DNA of 64,000 nucleotides from Affinundibacterium baiyunense (GTDB taxonomy: Bacteria; Pseudomonadota; Gammaproteobacteria; Burkholderiales; Burkholderiaceae_D), in assembly GCF_018139645.1 (NCBI RefSeq), contig NZ_JAGSPM010000002.1, positions 62,001 to 126,000 of the forward strand. Direction: 5' to 3'. The notes below the pieces were generated by a model that did no database searches, was not told the DNA's origin, and saw nothing but the letters and a program-made list of their open reading frames with translations. Both the position numbers and the translations under genes were made by a program. This document shows positions 45,849 through 55,242 of the stretch, piece after piece (within the stretch, counting starts at the first letter, position 1; every line of letters starts with the position of its first letter).

Positions 45849-46997
45849 CTAGAATGTGAAGTCATAAGAAACCGTTGCCAACTTGCGCGTGTTATCGGTG
45901 CCGTTTAAGAAATCCCAACGGCTACGATCAAGTTGAAACTTAAGGAAGCTACTGTCACTCAATTGATAGCGCAAAGTCAGTCCGATATTGCGATCAACTT
46001 CAATCGCTTTACCAACGCCATCAAAAGAATTAAAGCGACTGATAGTCATCATAGGCAAGAAATTCCCGAAACGATAACCCGCCGCCATCAAGTAGCCACT
46101 GTAACTACCACGCTGCGAAGATTGATCAATTTTCGAAAATTCTGTTCTCACAACTAGATCATCTTTATCGACATTCATCGACAAAGAACTATATGTTTGC
46201 GGCGAATGTTTACCGTAGCTGATATCAGGTGAGAACTGTACCAATCCAGTTGGTCCCATACGCAAACGTCGCTGCTTGGATTTATTCACTGCAGCGCGCA
46301 CCGTGAACCAATCTCGATTGAGTTCAAGATCGATGCCATACATATTGTCCCACTGCACATCCACCCGTGAAGGGTCACCTAGCTTCGCAATCGCAACTTC
46401 TTTGGCATTTTCTTTACCAAAGTAAGCGCTAGACTTTACCGCCCAACCGCCGATATCGTCGCGGAAGGTCAAGTTTGCGCCGTTGTAATTGACGACTGGC
46501 CAACCATAAACATCCGGTGGCACACGCGTCCAATTATAGGCGTAGGCAACGTCTTGGAAATCAGAATAAAAGAATAGCGGTAAACGTTTGCGCCCCGCTT
46601 GCAGTGTCCATTTTGGGCTGAGGTTATAAGTCAAGAAAGCGAGCTCAACGCCAAGCTCAGCATCACCGGCAGCATGGCGCGCCATCAATTGACCAGTGAA
46701 CGATAAATTCTCAGTAAAGGTCGCGGTTCCTTGCAAACCCAAGCGAGATTCGGGCTTTAAAGACCAGCGTGATTCATACACGCTACCATGAGAATAATCG
46801 GCGATATAACAAGGGCACTTCCATTTATTATTATCAGGAAAACCCACTTCTAAACCGGACGCGCTAAAGACTTTACCTGCAGTGATATTACCAAAACCCG
46901 AATACGTGAAATCAACGGCTTGACTAGTTCCTGCCAAACCCACTAAACCTAGAGCGAGCATTGCTCTATACATGCTGACTGCTTTCAATCTACCCAT
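45849..46997 (-). CDS. Porin-like outer-membrane beta-barrel protein
   Basis: A signal peptide ends near LAGTSQAVDF. The mature protein (about 355 aa) shows alternating beta-strand patterns (FTYSGFGNITAGKVF, PESRLGLQGTATFTENLSFTGQLMARHA, AGYRFGNFLPMMTISRF, GLTLRYQLSDSSFLKFQLDRSRWDF) and a terminal aromatic residue in TVSYDFTF, the usual sorting signal. A CPC segment near residue 60 is unusual for a porin. It has an excellent AGGAGG ribosome-binding site. The same operon encodes a PstS-like protein downstream, so a role in passage of a phosphate-like or other anionic ligand is possible. Confidence 0.88.
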   Translation of the reverse strand: MGRLKAVSMYRAMLALGLVGLAGTSQAVDFTYSGFGNITAGKVFSASGLEVGFPDNNKWKCPCYIADYSHGSVYESRWSLKPESRLGLQGTATFTENLSFTGQLMARHAAGDAELGVELAFLTYNLSPKWTLQAGRKRLPLFFYSDFQDVAYAYNWTRVPPDVYGWPVVNYNGANLTFRDDIGGWAVKSSAYFGKENAKEVAIAKLGDPSRVDVQWDNMYGIDLELNRDWFTVRAAVNKSKQRRLRMGPTGLVQFSPDISYGKHSPQTYSSLSMNVDKDDLVVRTEFSKIDQSSQRGSYSGYLMAAGYRFGNFLPMMTISRFNSFDGVGKAIEVDRNIGLTLRYQLSDSSFLKFQLDRSRWDFLNGTDNTRKLATVSYDFTF

Positions 46998-47246
46998 TTT
47001 CCATCCTCCTTATTTTTGAGAGCTGCAAAATCTGATACCTGATCGCTACATAACATGCGATCCAGTAGACTAACTCATGTATCGCGTAAATTTAGTATAG
47101 GCTCAAGTATTGCGAGGGGAAATGCCGACATGCATGTTTTTGTGTGGCAAGATACAGAAAAGCAACGCTTATGTTGTATTTGATGCGTTTGACAATTCTT
47201 AACAGTATTTTGTTTTTCTTAATTTTTGATGGCGAAGGATGTATCC

Positions 47247-47573
47247 ATGATTTTTTACGAGGTCAGCGTAAAGCTGCCAACATCACAGGCACAAGAGTTC
47301 GAAAACTATATGCGAGATAAGCACATACCGGAAATTTGGGCGACCCAATGCTTTGTGCAAATCCATTTTGCCCAGATCGAGCAGAATCACTTTCGCACAT
47401 GCTATCAAGCGCAATCACTCACCGACTACGAACGCTATCTTGCACAATTTGCGACGGCGATGCGCGCTGATTTTATGCAGCATTTCCCGCAAGATTGTCT
47501 TGTAGAAAGACAAGTATGGCGTGGTGTACAAACATGGAAGGCGACTCGAGGCGATAACGATCATGCCGCGTAA
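47247..47573 (+). CDS. DUF4286 family protein
   Basis: The 108-residue protein starts MIFYEVSVKLP.SQA.EFENYM and has IPEIWATQCFVQIHFAQIE and YERYLAQFATAMRADFMQHFP, which match DUF4286, a family of ferredoxin-like fold proteins of unknown function. I chose the ATG at 47247 because an AAGGA sequence sits at 47235; in-frame starts at 47226 and 47229 give a longer N terminus. It lies alone between two divergent or convergent minus-strand genes. Confidence 0.85.
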   Translation: MIFYEVSVKLPTSQAQEFENYMRDKHIPEIWATQCFVQIHFAQIEQNHFRTCYQAQSLTDYERYLAQFATAMRADFMQHFPQDCLVERQVWRGVQTWKATRGDNDHAA

Positions 47574-47634
47574 GACCAGAGCGAATAGCGTGCATCTTTA
47601 AGTGCGATCTACTCGCTCCTAGTATAGAGTCCGA

Positions 47635-49854
47635 TTAAATCTGCCAAGAAAACTTAGTGAATAACTCGCTTTGTTTGCGCTTGGCAACGAAGCCTGGTGT
47701 ATCTGTTTTCGTCACGGTCCAACCCAGATAAACAGCGCTACCAACGCCTGCACGGTGGGTATATACAAATGAACTGACGCTACGACTACTATGTGAAGCA
47801 ACCGCCTGTTGATAGGCTTTAGGGTCGCGCTTGGTGCTGGCGTCTTGCAATATCATCCGAATCGTATCTTTCGCACTCAAGTGCAGAATACTATTAATTT
47901 GCAAGGCAGTTTCTTTGTAGGTGCGCTCGCTTGTTTGTCCACTTTGTTGATCATCCCGATCTATCCAATTGGTCGCGAAACTGGGCTCTAACTCAAGGCG
48001 ATCAATCGGTCGAAGTTTCGCACTCATGGAATAAGAGCCACCACGGCCCAAACGATTCGCCATGATATCGATGACATCGCCGACCGTGAAATCCGTCGCA
48101 ATTCTAGCAATCTGTTTTCCCGGACTGGCAGCAAATCCACCTGCAACACGCCCAATCGAAAATAATTCACCATCTTGATTGACGCGGCTACGCACAGTCG
48201 GACTCAAGTTCAAGTATGCAGAACTATCAAACGGCCCAGCAATACGAACACCTGGCGTGAGTATCTTCGACAGCACATTGCCTTCACTATCGAGTTTATA
48301 TTCTGCGCTGATGTATGTATTGAACTCGTTCAATATACCAGTGCGACCAAATTTTTTGGTCACTTCGGAGTTGATGCTGCGAAAACCGACTTGCGAAAAG
48401 AATCCATTATCTGCACGAAAATCCTTGCTGAAATCCCTCAAGTTGACCGACATACCCCAGGCATCATTGCCGCGAGACCAATCGAAATAAGCAGCGTGGC
48501 CGTTCGTCGTATTAGCCCGTGCCAGATTACCTTGTCCGTTCATTTGCGCATTTGTCGTACTCATCAAAATTTGTGCGCGCATCAATTGGTTGCGGTCAAT
48601 CTGCCACACAAAATCAGGCCCCGCGACTCGGTTATAACCAACACCTTGTGCATACTGTCTATCCGTCAACACACCACCCAATGACAAGGAACCTAAACGG
48701 AAATTCGCGCGCGCATCGGTCGCTGTCGATGCAACCTGGCTGGTGGCGTAACCTGTAAAATAAGTTTGCGGCACTAAGACCAAAGCACCAGCAGTATCTC
48801 GGCTAGTTAAGATACTGAAATCTTTATCTGCATCGCGTTGGGTATAACGCAATCCCACATCAGGATTAGCGATCGTACGGGTACTGATCGCATTGAGTGG
48901 GGTACGGAAAATATCCGCACCTTCTAAAAAGAACGGGCGTTTTTCTTGAACAAAAATACCAAAACGGGTGTTGCCTGATAATTGCGGCGAATCCAATTCA
49001 ATCTGCGAAAAATCCGGATTCAAGGTCGCATCGATAGTGATGGCAGAGGTCGGGCGTAGCTTAAAATCTAAGCTTACGTCATTGGTAGAACTGGCTAGCT
49101 TGGGCTTGCCATCGACTTGATCTTGCGCACGTCGTGCAACTAACTGTGGCGTGATGTTCCAGCTCATTCCCGAAGGCAAATGCTGCATGCCTTCAATCGT
49201 GTTCGAAAAACACAAATTGCAATTGGTTGCGCGCGTAACCGCACCGCTATACATACGATAACGCTGATCGCGCGTCATATTACGCAATACCAGTAAACTC
49301 CAAGGTGTGGTCGAATGCTTGTCATAAGCAATTGAAGAAAACGGGATTTTGAATTCTGCGCTCCATCCACCGTCAAAACGCGCTGGGCTGGCAGAATATT
49401 CATAATCCGGCGCAGTGTCGTCACCAGAAGTATCGCTATAAATGCCATCCATCAAAGCGCCACGCGCATTGACATAGAACACCTGCGCTGCTTTGTGACC
49501 GCTACTAGGATCTATATATAAGGCAAAAAAATCTTGATCAATACTAATCTTGTCTCGACGTGCAAACGAATCTCTAATCTGACTTGGATCATTATCAAAA
49601 CCAGTCACACCCACATACAAAAAACGATCGTCATACATCACCCGCACTTCTGTACGCAAATGCGCCGCAACATTATCAAATGGTTGCGTTTGAAAGAAGT
49701 TAGTGTGAGGTGTCACCAACTTCCATGCTGCCTCATCTAATTTGCCATCTAACTTCACGACTTCATTTTTCTGCAACTGATGTGCCTGAAAACCAGCATG
49801 TGCCGTAGTCGAAAACAGTAAAGCACCGAAACACAATACGCGGAAAAATTTCAT
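47635..49854 (-). CDS. CBM9-like domain protein with C-terminal beta-barrel (DUF5916-like)
   Basis: A signal peptide (FFRVLCFGALLFSTTAHAG) is followed by a carbohydrate-binding family 9-like domain at about residues 25-215 (LDGKLDEAAWKLV and EVRVMYDDRFLYVGV, with F.IPFSSI). The rest is a large beta-barrel-forming region typical of the DUF5916 group, with NPDFSQIELDSPQLSGNTRF and PFFLEGADIF. The last residue pattern (KFSWQI) fits outer-membrane insertion. The role is unknown; related genes are found with polysaccharide or metal-uptake loci. I chose the ATG at 49854 since the signal peptide starts there; the longer GTG at 49884 adds 10 residues. Confidence 0.88.
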   Translation of the reverse strand: MKFFRVLCFGALLFSTTAHAGFQAHQLQKNEVVKLDGKLDEAAWKLVTPHTNFFQTQPFDNVAAHLRTEVRVMYDDRFLYVGVTGFDNDPSQIRDSFARRDKISIDQDFFALYIDPSSGHKAAQVFYVNARGALMDGIYSDTSGDDTAPDYEYSASPARFDGGWSAEFKIPFSSIAYDKHSTTPWSLLVLRNMTRDQRYRMYSGAVTRATNCNLCFSNTIEGMQHLPSGMSWNITPQLVARRAQDQVDGKPKLASSTNDVSLDFKLRPTSAITIDATLNPDFSQIELDSPQLSGNTRFGIFVQEKRPFFLEGADIFRTPLNAISTRTIANPDVGLRYTQRDADKDFSILTSRDTAGALVLVPQTYFTGYATSQVASTATDARANFRLGSLSLGGVLTDRQYAQGVGYNRVAGPDFVWQIDRNQLMRAQILMSTTNAQMNGQGNLARANTTNGHAAYFDWSRGNDAWGMSVNLRDFSKDFRADNGFFSQVGFRSINSEVTKKFGRTGILNEFNTYISAEYKLDSEGNVLSKILTPGVRIAGPFDSSAYLNLSPTVRSRVNQDGELFSIGRVAGGFAASPGKQIARIATDFTVGDVIDIMANRLGRGGSYSMSAKLRPIDRLELEPSFATNWIDRDDQQSGQTSERTYKETALQINSILHLSAKDTIRMILQDASTKRDPKAYQQAVASHSSRSVSSFVYTHRAGVGSAVYLGWTVTKTDTPGFVAKRKQSELFTKFSWQI

Positions 49855-49965
49855 AGTCGATCTGATTGAATAAACGGACAACACAAATAAAAGAAATGCA
49901 GACTAGAGAAAAGTCAGCAAAAAATAGGGCGCAGCTTAGAAGGAAAGATAGTCAAATAGTTCAAA

Positions 49966-49994
49966 AAAAAAAGACTGCCGAAGCAGTCTTTTTT
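49966..49994 (-). terminator. Strong terminator of the porin gene
   Basis: AAAAAGACTGC and GCAGTCTTTTT pair around CGAA, which reads as a UUCG tetraloop on the minus-strand transcript. A T-run of about 10 follows on that strand. Confidence 0.93.
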
Positions 49995-50012
49995 CAAACT
50001 AAATCCGAGGGA

Positions 50013-51077
50013 TTAGAATGAGTGCAATACACCAACTGTTGTACGCGTTGCTGTCTTGTTACCAGCACCGATGAACAAGCCCAATTCTTGGTCTTTAGCT
50101 GCTTTTGTATCTGCTTTAGCATAAGAGAAAGAACCGTAGAATGCTGTACGTTTGCTCAAAGCGTATTTAGCAACACCAACGAATTGATCTGCTTTACCTT
50201 TTACATCGCCAGAGCGACGGTTAGCGTAGTAAGCAGCTGTCAATGTTGTTTGTGGAGATACAGCATAGTCAAAGCCTGTACCAAAAACGCTGATTGTACG
50301 ACCTGTTGTGTTCAATTCGTTTTCTGCATAAGTAACTTTTACAGTCCAGTCAGAATTTACAACGAACTTCGCACCACCAGTGTATGAACGAATTGTTGAG
50401 CTATTTGTTGCATCTTTCAACTGTGCGTAAGAGAACACAGCTGTCAAACCATTTTGGCTGAAACCAGCAGATGCACCAGCGTAGCTGCTTGCAGATGCGT
50501 CACCAGCTTTTTCACCGAAGCCATACATTGCGCCGAAATTGATGCCGCCCAATACGGATGGGAATGCATATTTTACAGAATTGTTTTGGCGTGTTGGAGA
50601 AGAAGAACCAACGCTTGTGCCATGTGTACCGAACAAACCAACGTTGTTCAATGCGCCCAAAGCGATATTTGGGTTAGTGCCAACGTGTGCTACGTTCAAT
50701 GGATCAACTTGGATCAATGTGTCGTATGCCAAGTTTGTTTGACGACCAACATTCACTGTACCGAAGCTACCAGACAAACCAACAGATGCGTTACGGTCAA
50801 ACAAGTTACCTGCTGTACCTGTGTCGACGTTCAAAGAGCTTTCCAAGTTGAAATTTGCTTTCAAACCATTGCCCAAATCTTCAGTGCCTTTCAGGCCCCA
50901 ACGTGATGAAGACAAGTTGCTCGCGTCCAAAGAAAACTTCTTGCCACCAGCTACTGTTTGATTAGACATGTGAGATACAGATGCATCGATTACACCGTAC
51001 AACACTACAGAAGATTGTGCAGAAGCAGCAGATGCAAATGCACCCAATACTGCGAAAGCGATAAGTGATTTTTTCAT
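50013..51077 (-). CDS. General porin, Gram-negative type (Burkholderiales/Neisseriales family)
   Basis: The protein (354 aa) starts with a signal peptide (MKKSLIAFAVLGAFASAASA), then SSVVLYGVIDASVSH, the usual first strands. It has SSRWGLKGTEDLGNGLKANFNLES, the FDRNASVGLSGSFGTVNVGRQ strand with the constriction-loop arginine region, and a C-terminal GVLHSF ending in Phe. It forms a trimeric non-specific channel. A GGAGAG ribosome-binding site precedes the ATG at 51077. The upstream leader contains an inverted repeat and a short upstream reading frame, listed separately. Confidence 0.97.
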   Translation of the reverse strand: MKKSLIAFAVLGAFASAASAQSSVVLYGVIDASVSHMSNQTVAGGKKFSLDASNLSSSRWGLKGTEDLGNGLKANFNLESSLNVDTGTAGNLFDRNASVGLSGSFGTVNVGRQTNLAYDTLIQVDPLNVAHVGTNPNIALGALNNVGLFGTHGTSVGSSSPTRQNNSVKYAFPSVLGGINFGAMYGFGEKAGDASASSYAGASAGFSQNGLTAVFSYAQLKDATNSSTIRSYTGGAKFVVNSDWTVKVTYAENELNTTGRTISVFGTGFDYAVSPQTTLTAAYYANRRSGDVKGKADQFVGVAKYALSKRTAFYGSFSYAKADTKAAKDQELGLFIGAGNKTATRTTVGVLHSF

Positions 51078-51481
51078 CGAAAAACTCTCCAAAGGTTAAT
51101 AAACTTTTCTTGGTTTGATACTCATTGGTAAATTACCTCCCAATATCAACCAAAGATTTTGTCTCTCTTGTCTCTTGTAAGCACCTTATTATCAAAAATA
51201 TGGCGACTTCTTGCCTCGTATGCTTAGTGGCATTGGAACAAATTGCACTGTTTTGGGCAAAGAGAATTGCGCTATTATAGAACATATTCAAATTTTATGT
51301 GGCATTGCAACAACAAAGCACCAAAAACGCTCAGAAAAACTGTCTTCAGTATAATTTTTCTGTTAACGCAATGCATTGTCTTGGCGCAAGTTTTTTAGCT
51401 TGAATTTGAGCGCCAATTGAAGCAATCAACTTACAATTGCTGCTTTCTGGTCTATCTACTTACTACGCTTACTAGGTCACC
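51078..51481. other. Porin leader / coq7 promoter region
   Basis: This 404-base stretch lies between the divergent porin and coq7 genes. It holds the porin leader structure (51096-51153), a CAATGCATTG palindrome at 51369-51378, and AT-rich sequence. I could not pick a reliable -10/-35 pair for either gene. Confidence 0.6.
51096..51153 (-). promoter_or_regulatory. Porin 5' leader: inverted repeat around a decoy ribosome-binding site and 9-codon upstream frame
   Basis: The arms at 51110-51120 and 51144-51153 (TTGGTT and AACCAA cores) can pair with one bulged base. The loop contains GGGAGG on the minus strand, placed 10 bases before an ATG at 51125 that opens a 9-codon frame ending with TAA at 51096-51098. 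The frame stops 19 bases before the porin ATG. The arrangement suggests leader-based control or an sRNA target. Confidence 0.5.
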
Positions 51482-52114
51482 ATGTTTCCCAATACTACTG
51501 ATCGTTTAATCACTCATTTTGATCGCGCCTTGCGCGTGATTTCAGGTCAAGCGCGTGCGTCGCGGGCAAATCCTGCTAAAGCATTCGCTGACGATAGCCT
51601 ATCGGATGAGGAAAAGAAGCATAGCGCTGGCTTGATGCGAGTGAATCATGTTGGTGAAATTTGCGCGCAAGCTTTATACGACTCACAAGCTGTGTTTTCA
51701 AAATCAGAGGATGTGAAGCGACAATTTGCGCGCTCAAGTATTGAAGAAGAAGATCATTTAGCATGGACCGCTGAACGCTTGAAACAACTCAACTCACATA
51801 CCAGCGTACTCAATCCTCTCTGGTATGCAGGCGCTTATGCTTGCGGCCTGATTGCCGGACGCTGCGGCGACGCGATCAGCTTAGGTTTTGTGGTAGAAAC
51901 AGAGAAACAAGTGGAAGCACATCTTGCTAGCCATCTCAAAGATCTGCCAGTGCTGGATCAAAAATCACGTGCGATCGTTGAGCAAATGCGGGTCGATGAA
52001 ATTGCACATGGCGCTGCGGCTGGTGACTTAGGTGCAGTAGATTTACCTGCGCCAGTCAAAGTAGTAATGCAAGCAATGGCGAAAGTCATGACGACCACTG
52101 CTTATCGCATTTAA
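51482..52114 (+). CDS. coq7: Ubiquinone biosynthesis hydroxylase (demethoxyubiquinone hydroxylase)
   Basis: The 210-residue di-iron enzyme hydroxylates the demethoxy precursor of ubiquinone at the membrane. The ligands are E59 in NHVGEICAQ, the E89-xx-H92 motif in IEEEDHLAW, the VETEKQVEAHLASHL segment, and the final DEIAHG. The length and order match the bacterial Coq7/CAT5 group. The gene stands alone. A 12-base-pair hairpin after it (52133-52161) separates it from the convergent uvrD gene. Confidence 0.97.
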   Translation: MFPNTTDRLITHFDRALRVISGQARASRANPAKAFADDSLSDEEKKHSAGLMRVNHVGEICAQALYDSQAVFSKSEDVKRQFARSSIEEEDHLAWTAERLKQLNSHTSVLNPLWYAGAYACGLIAGRCGDAISLGFVVETEKQVEAHLASHLKDLPVLDQKSRAIVEQMRVDEIAHGAAAGDLGAVDLPAPVKVVMQAMAKVMTTTAYRI

Positions 52115-52132
52115 GTTACTGATGATTATTCA

Positions 52133-52161
52133 CAATAGGCTGCAAGGCATGCAGCCTATTG
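52133..52161. terminator. Hairpin between coq7 and uvrD
   Basis: CAATAGGCTGCA and TGCAGCCTATTG form a perfect 12-base-pair stem with a 5-base loop. There is no strong T-run on either strand, so termination efficiency is uncertain, but the position between convergent genes fits. Confidence 0.7.
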
Positions 52162-52209
52162 AGCTTAATCTTTATATTGATGTTTAAGCTATTACCGACG
52201 CCACAAACA

Positions 52210-54486
52210 TCAACATTTTTCTAATTTCGCGATACTCAAATCGAGCAACTTCATCCCGAATTTTCCAAAGTTAATATGCGCGCGCGCATTACTGCCGCTA
52301 CCTTCAATATTCACAATCACCCCCTCACCAAACTTTGCATGGGCGACATTTTCGCCAATCCGCCAGCCAGTGCTTGTTTGATGCTTGCTGATCTGTTGCG
52401 CAATCGCATTTGCACCTGATTCAGGTGCTTCGTCCCAAGCTGACTTTGGACGTGCAAACCATGTAGCTTGAATTTTTGGCGATAGCCATTTCAGACTTTC
52501 TTCGGGCATTTCATCAAAGAAGCGTGAGCGCATGTTGTAACGCGTTTGACCATGTAACATCCGCGTTTGCGAAAAAGTCATATACAGACGTTGACGTGCA
52601 CGTGTAATCGCGACATACATCAATCGACGCTCTTCTTCTACTCCAGATTCTTCTTGGCTACTATTTTCATGCGGGAATAATCCTTCTTCTAAACCCCCGA
52701 TGAAAACCGCATCAAACTCCAAGCCTTTTGCAGCATGCACAGTCATCAGTTGCAAGGCATCTTGTCCAACTTGCGCTTGATTATCACCAGCTTCTAATGA
52801 GGCGTGGGATAAGAATGCGGACAGCGGTGACATCACGGTCGGCAATGCTGCATCAGCATCAATGATTTCTATACCTTGATCATTCGCAATTAACGTATTT
52901 GCTGGCCTGGAGGCTGGCCCCGCCAATGCGGGCGCATCATGCCCAAATCCTTCCTCGCTTACAAACAAGGTTGCCGCATTCACCAATTGCTCTAAGTTTT
53001 CGATGCGGTCTGCGCCTTCTTTTTCGCTCTGATAATGCGTAATCAAAGTGCTGAGATCGAGCACCACCTGCACCATCTCTGGCAAAGGTAAGTTCTGCGT
53101 TTCAAAACGGGCACCTTCAATTAATTTAACGAAATTACCTAGAGAAGAACCAGCTTTACCCGCGACGTAAGGCACAGCAGCGTACAGTGAAATATTGTAT
53201 TGCTTGGCTGCGTCTTGTAATTGTTCAATCGAGCGCGCGCCAATGCCACGCGTAGGAAAATTCACCACGCGCAAAAACGCTGAATCATTATGGGGATTGT
53301 CCATCAACTGCAAATACGCGATAGCGTGCTTAACTTCGGCGCGATCAAAGTAGCGTTGTCCACCATAAACGCGATACGGCACATTCGCAGAAAACAGCGC
53401 ATGTTCAATTACACGTGATTGCGCGTTTGAACGATACAAGATCGCAATCTGGCTACGTTCAAAACCATCACGAATCAAGTTTTTAGCTTCTTCTGTAATC
53501 CACTGCGCTTCTTGTATATCGCTGCTGGCTTCAAACACTCTGACTAGCTCACCATGTCCGGCATCGGTGCGTAAGTTTTTGCCTAAGCGTTTGCTATTGT
53601 GTTCAATCAAAGCATTTGCTGTATCCAAAATATGCCCATGTGAACGGTAATTTTGCTCTAGCTTGATTAAATTCTCGACGCGAAATTCTTTTTCAAACGC
53701 CGACATGTTGCCCACATTCGCACCACGGAAAGCGTAAATACTTTGATCATCATCGCCCACTGCAAACACCGCGCCCTGCGTGCCCGCCATCAGTTTTAGC
53801 CATTTATATTGCAAGTCATTAGTATCTTGAAACTCATCCACCAAAATATGTTTAAAGCGCGCTTGATAGTGTTCGCGCAGCGGTTGATTACGGCTTAATA
53901 ATTCATAAGTTCGCAACAATAGTTCCGCAAAATCAACCACGCCTTCACGCTGGCATTGCAAATCGTAGAGATCATACAAAGCCACCATTTTGCGATTGAA
54001 ATCATCATAGGCATCAACCTGTGCGGCTCGTAAACCTTGCTCTTTCGCGCTATTAATGAAATACATCAAAGTCTTGGCTGGATACTTTTCATCGTCGATA
54101 GTATTTGCTTTTAACAGACGTTTAATAAACGCAAGCTGATCGCCCGAATCCAAAATCTGAAACGTTTGTGGCAAGCCCGCATCGCGATGATGCGCACGCA
54201 ATAAACGATTGCATAGGCCGTGAAAGGTGCCTATCCACATACCACGCGTATTGATTGGCAGCATAGCAGACAAACGGGTCAGCATTTCTTTGGCTGACTT
54301 ATTGGTAAAGGTCACCGCTAACACACCATTGGGTGAAACCTGTCCGGTTTGAATCAACCACGCGATGCGGGTCGTCAACACACGGGTTTTGCCAGACCCA
54401 GCGCCCGCCAAAATTAAGGCAGATTGCGCAGGTAAGGTGACGGCAGCGAGCTGCTCGGGATTGAGATTATGTAAGAGATTTTGCAT
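52210..54486 (-). CDS. uvrD: UvrD-family superfamily 1 DNA helicase
   Basis: The 758-residue ATP-dependent 3'-5' helicase acts in excision and mismatch repair. Walker A is GAGSGKT with K33, motif II is LVDEFQDTN, then VGDDDQSIYAFRGA, LEQNYRSH, and the C-terminal LMTVHAAKGLEFDAVF and VAITRARQRLY motifs. A tail (about residues 690-758) with VAHAKFGEGVIVNIEG is the Tudor-like domain that binds RNA polymerase in PcrA/UvrD. The start MQNLLHNLNPEQLAAV is canonical. A -10-like TATAAT lies 6 bases before the ATG and no ribosome-binding site is seen. Confidence 0.96.
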   Translation of the reverse strand: MQNLLHNLNPEQLAAVTLPAQSALILAGAGSGKTRVLTTRIAWLIQTGQVSPNGVLAVTFTNKSAKEMLTRLSAMLPINTRGMWIGTFHGLCNRLLRAHHRDAGLPQTFQILDSGDQLAFIKRLLKANTIDDEKYPAKTLMYFINSAKEQGLRAAQVDAYDDFNRKMVALYDLYDLQCQREGVVDFAELLLRTYELLSRNQPLREHYQARFKHILVDEFQDTNDLQYKWLKLMAGTQGAVFAVGDDDQSIYAFRGANVGNMSAFEKEFRVENLIKLEQNYRSHGHILDTANALIEHNSKRLGKNLRTDAGHGELVRVFEASSDIQEAQWITEEAKNLIRDGFERSQIAILYRSNAQSRVIEHALFSANVPYRVYGGQRYFDRAEVKHAIAYLQLMDNPHNDSAFLRVVNFPTRGIGARSIEQLQDAAKQYNISLYAAVPYVAGKAGSSLGNFVKLIEGARFETQNLPLPEMVQVVLDLSTLITHYQSEKEGADRIENLEQLVNAATLFVSEEGFGHDAPALAGPASRPANTLIANDQGIEIIDADAALPTVMSPLSAFLSHASLEAGDNQAQVGQDALQLMTVHAAKGLEFDAVFIGGLEEGLFPHENSSQEESGVEEERRLMYVAITRARQRLYMTFSQTRMLHGQTRYNMRSRFFDEMPEESLKWLSPKIQATWFARPKSAWDEAPESGANAIAQQISKHQTSTGWRIGENVAHAKFGEGVIVNIEGSGSNARAHINFGKFGMKLLDLSIAKLEKC

Positions 54487-54521
54487 CCCGATATTATACG
54501 GGAGTGCCTAGTTGGAAAATC
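54487..54521 (-). promoter_or_regulatory. Candidate leaderless promoter of uvrD
   Basis: A perfect TATAAT (54493-54498) is followed by 6 bases and then the A of the uvrD ATG, which would therefore be at the +1 site. The -35 region (GATTTT at a 17-base spacer) is weak. Short CCCG/CGGG arms (54487-54490 and 54499-54502) flank the -10 box. Confidence 0.55.
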
Positions 54522-54530
54522 GCACTACGT

Positions 54531-54565
54531 GAAAAAAGACTGATTTTTTATACAGTCTGTTTTTT
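54531..54565 (-). terminator. Terminator overlapping the exonuclease stop codon
   Basis: On the minus strand CAGACT and AGTCTG pair around a loop that holds the exonuclease stop codon, followed by TTTTTT. It separates the exonuclease from uvrD, so uvrD needs its own promoter. Confidence 0.75.
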
Positions 54566-55054
54566 GGCTTCATCGTAAGTTCTTAGCCAGGTTAGTTGTA
54601 ATACCCGCGCATCGCTACTGGCACGATGCCTTGCCACACGCAGCTCTTGGATAATTTGCTGCTTTGTGGCTTCCCAGTCGGGTAGCTGGTCGTCATCGAT
54701 AATTTCATACAAATCAGCTAGTGTGAACTTCTGAACGATTTGTGCGGATTCGAACAAATTTGCTAACCACACATAGTCTTGTCCCCAGCCGTCTGTGTAC
54801 ACCGTACGACCGCCGAGAAAGAAATTGAGTTGTTCTGCCACAAACTGCACCGAGTTACCGCGCTCGATCAACACTTCACGCGGAATTCCATGCACCCGCG
54901 CAGCATCTAAATCCCAATGTGTCCATTCCGCTTCGGGACGAATCAACGAACACCAACCTTCGCCATGACGACCGGAAAATCCGATTTCGATAGGATAACT
55001 GCCTGATCCAAAACCAGACGCTTCGATGTCTAAAATAATAGGCACAGTCATCAT
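54548..55054 (-). CDS. 3'-5' exonuclease-like protein (DEDDh fold)
   Basis: The protein (168 aa) starts PIILDIEASGFGSGSYPIEIGF, with the D and E of the first exonuclease motif. A second acidic motif appears in TDGWGQDYVWLANLF, and the final RHRASSDARVL segment carries the H and D of the DEDDh group. It may act on RNA or DNA; the substrate is not known. I chose the ATG at 55054 because TAGGAG lies 6 bases upstream. It lies just upstream of uvrD but is separated from it by a terminator. Confidence 0.88.
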   Translation of the reverse strand: MMTVPIILDIEASGFGSGSYPIEIGFSGRHGEGWCSLIRPEAEWTHWDLDAARVHGIPREVLIERGNSVQFVAEQLNFFLGGRTVYTDGWGQDYVWLANLFESAQIVQKFTLADLYEIIDDDQLPDWEATKQQIIQELRVARHRASSDARVLQLTWLRTYDEAKKQTV

Positions 55055-55242
55055 CACCAACTCCTAAATTGGGGATCACATGCGATAGTGATTTCGATGC
55101 AATTGAGAAATCCTATTGTGCCGCAAATTCAAGCGCAAGCAAGTGCAATCGGGCGAATATGCCGAGGTTTTACAAAGATGAGGAAGCTGCCGTGGTTTTT
55201 CGTGCACGCTTTAGGTAGATGAGGGCAGCCTAGACAAGTCAA

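Noticed and set aside
48175-48684. 169-codon plus-strand frame inside the CBM9-like gene
   Set aside because: It is antisense to a gene with strong domain evidence.
51369-51378. CAATGCATTG palindrome upstream of coq7
   Set aside because: It is short, common by chance, and no promoter element is placed around it.
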